Source: Streptomyces lasiicapitis (GTDB lineage Bacteria; Actinomycetota; Actinomycetes; Streptomycetales; Streptomycetaceae). Taken from it: a stretch of 64,000 bases of DNA. The notes beneath the pieces were generated by a model. That model saw nothing but the letters and a program-made list of their open reading frames with translations. It was not told the DNA's origin and did no database searches. The stretch is taken from assembly GCF_014646335.1 (NCBI RefSeq), contig NZ_BMNG01000005.1, positions 309,543 to 373,542 on the forward strand, in the 5' to 3' direction. A program made the position numbers and the translations under genes. The stretch's first letter is position 1, and the number at the start of each line of letters is the position of its first letter. Below are positions 61,281-64,000 of the stretch, in pieces.

Positions 61281-62401
61281 ACGCGCTCCACCGCGCCCTC
61301 GGCCACCGAGTACCGCACACCGGTCAGCACGCCCGGCACGTCGTCGTCCACGGCCGCCGTCACGAGGACCTGCTCGCCCGGGGCGACCAGCTCCGCGAGC
61401 CGCTCCCGGCGCCGCGCGTCCAGCTCGGCGAAGACGTCGTCGAGCACGAGCACCGGCTCGCTGCCCTCCGCGCGGAGCAGATCGTACGAGGCAAGGCGCA
61501 GCGCGAGCGCGAACGACCAGGACTCTCCGTGGCTCGCGTAGCCCTTCGCAGGCAACTGGCCAAGTTTGAGCAGTAGTTCGTCACGGTGCGGCCCGACCAG
61601 CGTCACGCCCCGCTCGATCTCCTGCTTGCGGGCCTCCGCCAGGGCGGCGAGCAACTGCTCGTACAGCTCTTCGCGCGCGTGGCCGACGATTTCCGGCGCG
61701 GACGGCTTGTAGTCGAGCGCGACGGGACCGCCGCCGGGGGCGAGCTGCTCGTACGCCTTGTCGGCCAGCGGCTGCAGCGTGGCGATCAGGTCGAGCCGCT
61801 GGGCGAGCAGCTCGGCGCCCGCGCGCGCGAGGTGCTGGTCCCACACGTCGAGCGTGGACAGGTCCATGGAGCGGCCGCCGTGCCGGCGCGCGAGGGCGGC
61901 CGACTTCAGGAGCGTGTTGCGCTGCTTGAGGACGCGGTCGTAGTCGGAGCGGACGCCCGCCATGCGCGGCGAGCGCGCGGTGATCAGCTCGTCGAGGAAC
62001 CGCCGCCGCTCCCCGGGGTCGCCCTTGACCAGCGCCAGATCCTCGGGCGCGAACAGCACGGTGCGCACGATGCCGAGTACGTCACGGGGCTTGACCTGCG
62101 AGGACCGGTTGATTCGGGCGCGGTTGGCCTTGCCGGGGTTCAGCTCGAGCTCGATGAGCTGCTGGCGCTCGCCCTGCCGGACCGCGGCCCGGATGACGGC
62201 GCGGTCGGCGCCCATGCGGACCAGGGGCGCGTCCGAGGAGACCCGGTGGCTGCCGAGGGTGGCGAGGTAGCCGACGGCCTCGACGAGGTTGGTCTTGCCC
62301 TGTCCGTTGGGGCCCACGAACGCGGTGACGCCCGGGTCGAGCGGGACCTCGACCCGGGCGTACGAACGGAAGTCGGCCAGCGACAGATGCGTGACATGCA
62401 T
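61277..62401 (-). CDS. recF: DNA replication and repair protein RecF
   Basis: 374 residues from ATG. The ABC-type ATPase has Walker [14 protein letters not shown], a signature region near [17 protein letters not shown], and Walker [14 protein letters not shown]. RecF helps load RecA on gapped DNA and acts at stalled forks. The stop overlaps the DciA start. DnaA-box-like sites lie just upstream of its start. Confidence 0.96.
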   Translation of the reverse strand: MHVTHLSLADFRSYARVEVPLDPGVTAFVGPNGQGKTNLVEAVGYLATLGSHRVSSDAPLVRMGADRAVIRAAVRQGERQQLIELELNPGKANRARINRSSQVKPRDVLGIVRTVLFAPEDLALVKGDPGERRRFLDELITARSPRMAGVRSDYDRVLKQRNTLLKSAALARRHGGRSMDLSTLDVWDQHLARAGAELLAQRLDLIATLQPLADKAYEQLAPGGGPVALDYKPSAPEIVGHAREELYEQLLAALAEARKQEIERGVTLVGPHRDELLLKLGQLPAKGYASHGESWSFALALRLASYDLLRAEGSEPVLVLDDVFAELDARRRERLAELVAPGEQVLVTAAVDDDVPGVLTGVRYSVAEGAVERV

Positions 62402-62452
62402 GGTGAGCGCCGACCTCCCCCGGCCTACTTCTGCGTGGTGCCGGTCCTTGGC

Positions 62453-62498
62453 CCGTCCACACAGGCTGTGGACGAAGGACCGTGCGAGCTGTGGATCA
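62453..62498. promoter_or_regulatory. Three DnaA-box-like sites between gnd and recF
   Basis: CCGTCCACA (62453-62461, plus), TCGTCCACA (62467-62475, minus) and TGATCCACA (62490-62498, minus). Each differs by one or two bases from TTGTCCACA. The last overlaps the gnd stop codon. They lie between gnd and the recF start. Confidence 0.55.
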
Positions 62499-63380
62499 GT
62501 GCCCGCTCTTGGACTCGACCGCGTGGCCGCCGAACTGGTTGCGCAGCGCCGCGATCATCTTCATCTGCGGAGAGTCGTCCTGACGCGAGGCGAACCGCGC
62601 GAACAGGGACGCGGTGATCGCGGGCAGCGGCACGGCGTTGTCGATCGCCGCCTCCACCGTCCAGCGGCCCTCTCCGGAGTCCTGCGCGAAGCCGCGCAGC
62701 TTGTCCAGGTGCTCGTCGTCGTCGAGGGCGTTGACCGCGAGGTCGAGCAGCCAGGAACGGATGACCGTGCCCTCCTGCCAGGAGCGGAAGACCTCACGGA
62801 CGTCGGTGACCGAGTCCACGGCCTCCAGGAGCTCCCAGCCCTCGGCGTAGGCCTGCATCATCGCGTACTCGATGCCGTTGTGGACCATCTTCGCGAAGTG
62901 GCCCGCGCCGACCTTGCCCGCGTGCACCGAACCGAAGTCGCCCTCGGGCTTGAGCGCGTCGAAGACGGGCTGGACCTTGGCGACGTTCTCCTTGTCGCCG
63001 CCGTACATCAGCGCGTAGCCGTTCTGCAGGCCCCAGACGCCGCCGGAGACGCCGCAGTCGACGAAGCCGATGCCCTTGGCCGCCAGCTCCTCGGCGTGCT
63101 TCTCGTCGTCCGTCCAGCGCGAGTTGCCGCCGTCGACGACGACGTCGCCGGGCTGCAGGAGCTCGCCGAGCTCGTCGATCGTGGACTGGGTCGCGGCTCC
63201 GGCCGGCACCATCACCCACACCACGCGCGGGCCCTTGAGCTTGCTCACGAGCTCTTCGAGGCTCTCGACATCCGCGAGGTCCGGGTTGCGGTCGAATCCG
63301 ATGACGGTGTGGCCTGCGCGGCGGATGCGCTCGCGCATGTTGCCGCCCATCTTGCCGAGACCGACGAGACCGAGCTCCAT
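62496..63380 (-). CDS. gnd: 6-phosphogluconate dehydrogenase, decarboxylating (short form)
   Basis: 294 residues from ATG 63380. The NAD(P) Rossmann motif [12 protein letters not shown] is at the N-terminus, with [16 protein letters not shown], and the catalytic region [18 protein letters not shown]. It oxidises 6-phosphogluconate to ribulose 5-phosphate in the pentose phosphate pathway. The short YqeC/GndA-like form without the long C-terminal tail is normal for this locus. It is placed between dnaN and recF, as in other Streptomyces. Confidence 0.94.
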   Translation of the reverse strand: MELGLVGLGKMGGNMRERIRRAGHTVIGFDRNPDLADVESLEELVSKLKGPRVVWVMVPAGAATQSTIDELGELLQPGDVVVDGGNSRWTDDEKHAEELAAKGIGFVDCGVSGGVWGLQNGYALMYGGDKENVAKVQPVFDALKPEGDFGSVHAGKVGAGHFAKMVHNGIEYAMMQAYAEGWELLEAVDSVTDVREVFRSWQEGTVIRSWLLDLAVNALDDDEHLDKLRGFAQDSGEGRWTVEAAIDNAVPLPAITASLFARFASRQDDSPQMKMIAALRNQFGGHAVESKSGH

Positions 63381-63515
63381 CAGTACGTTCCTAACTAGCG
63401 ATGTGGCGTGACGGCACGCCGTCGCCACTCGTCGTCGAGCAGGTCACGGCGTACCCGCGGCACTTTCGTACCCGCGTCCGAGCCTACGCCCGGACGCGGC
63501 CACACACCTGTGGGC

Positions 63516-64000
63516 TCAGCCGCTCAGACGAACGGGCATGATCAGGTACTTGTACGCGTCGTCGGACTCGGCGTCGAGGGCGGGCCTGCCGCTCAGGAGC
63601 GCGGGCTTCGTGGACGTCGTGAACGAGAGCTGGGCGACCGGGGAGTCGATCGCGCTCAGGCCGTCGAGCAGGAACGTCGGGTTGAAGGCGATCGAGACGT
63701 CGTCACCCTCCAACTGGGCGTCGACCCTCTCCACAGCCTGTGCGTCGTCGCTGGAGCCGGCCTCCAGGATGAGCACGCCCTGCTCGAAGCTGAGCCGCAC
63801 CGGCGTGTTCCGCTCGGCGACGAGGGCCACGCGCTTGACGGCCTCCACGAAGGGGGGCGTCTCGATGACGGCGACCGAGTTGAACTCCGTCGGGAACAAC
63901 GAGCGGTACTTCGGCAGGTCGCCTTCGAGCAGTCGCGTGGTCGTGCGACGGCCCGCGCCCTCGAAGCCGATGAGGCCCTCTCCCGCGCCGGAGCCGGAGA
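63516..64000 (-). CDS. dnaN: DNA polymerase III beta sliding clamp (C-terminal part)
   Basis: The frame is open to the window edge, so about 160 C-terminal residues are present. They include GEGLIGFEGAGRRTTTRLL and RSLFPTEFNSVAVIE, DVSIAFNPTFLLDGLSAI and the terminal YKYLIMPVRLSG. The clamp holds DNA polymerase on the template. oriC is expected between dnaN and dnaA, beyond base 64000. A 135-base gap with no gene separates it from gnd. Confidence 0.97.
   Translation of the reverse strand, partial: SGSGAGEGLIGFEGAGRRTTTRLLEGDLPKYRSLFPTEFNSVAVIETPPFVEAVKRVALVAERNTPVRLSFEQGVLILEAGSSDDAQAVERVDAQLEGDDVSIAFNPTFLLDGLSAIDSPVAQLSFTTSTKPALLSGRPALDAESDDAYKYLIMPVRLSG

Noticed and set aside
63381..64000. 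Replication origin
   Set aside because: Only the dnaN 3' end and a 135-base gap are present; oriC is expected upstream of dnaN, outside the window.

Overview
The window looks like a Streptomyces chromosome segment just to one side of the replication origin. The evidence is very high GC with GTG and TTG starts, many short gene overlaps, chaplins, rodlins, class E sortases, CrgA, ANTAR regulators, a DLW-39 protein and the order gyrA-gyrB-DciA-recF-gnd-dnaN. oriC itself should lie just beyond base 64000, upstream of dnaN. From memory, the outer blocks match S. coelicolor SCO3843-SCO3857 and about SCO3868-SCO3878 (not checked here).

Layout. (1) 1-7741, plus strand: cell-wall and cell-division signalling operon fhaA (3' end), fhaB, PP2C phosphatase, rodA/ftsW-type SEDS protein, pbpA and a PASTA kinase, closed by a 23-bp perfect hairpin. 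(2) 7849-14374: two class E sortases, a glutamine amidotransferase, a 53-residue membrane protein, a third sortase and a DUF881 protein, then crgA, a cluster of DnaA-box-like sites, a rhomboid protease and a cyclophilin. (3) 14656-20807: DUF5324 protein, two overlapping GAF-ANTAR regulators, a CheB/CheR-PAS pair and an M23 peptidase. (4) 20836-46831: a developmental surface block. It holds four short chaplins, one long LAATG chaplin, three rodlins, three unassigned small secreted proteins and melC1/melC2 with a VKOR-family protein. In its middle sits a run of exopolysaccharide genes (28220-43073): two GT4 glycosyltransferases, priming sugar-phosphate transferase, O-antigen-ligase-like protein, MurJ-like flippase, deacetylase, Wzz-like protein, GNAT protein, GH26 enzyme, ATP-grasp enzyme and FAD oxidoreductase. 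(5) 47211-55578: tandem GAF-ANTAR genes (the second truncated at its N-terminus), tRNA-Ala, an XRE regulator, a tail-anchored kinase, a secreted membrane-anchored protein, DLW-39, a small exported protein, tRNA-Ile and DUF3566. (6) 55594-64000, minus strand: gyrA, gyrB, DciA, recF, gnd and the 3' end of dnaN, with DnaA-box-like sites at recF/gnd.

How the parts fit. Block 1 phosphorylates and dephosphorylates the elongation/division machinery that CrgA also regulates. The sortases of block 2 can anchor the LAATG chaplin of block 4. Three rodlins and two chaplins carry similar putative promoters (-35 about CGnAAC, 16-17 bp, -10 about AGTTGA) that resemble the published BldN consensus, so the coat genes are probably co-expressed in aerial hyphae. 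The embedded exopolysaccharide locus is the best candidate for an undescribed system: a polymer made, exported and trimmed together with the chaplin/rodlin layer.
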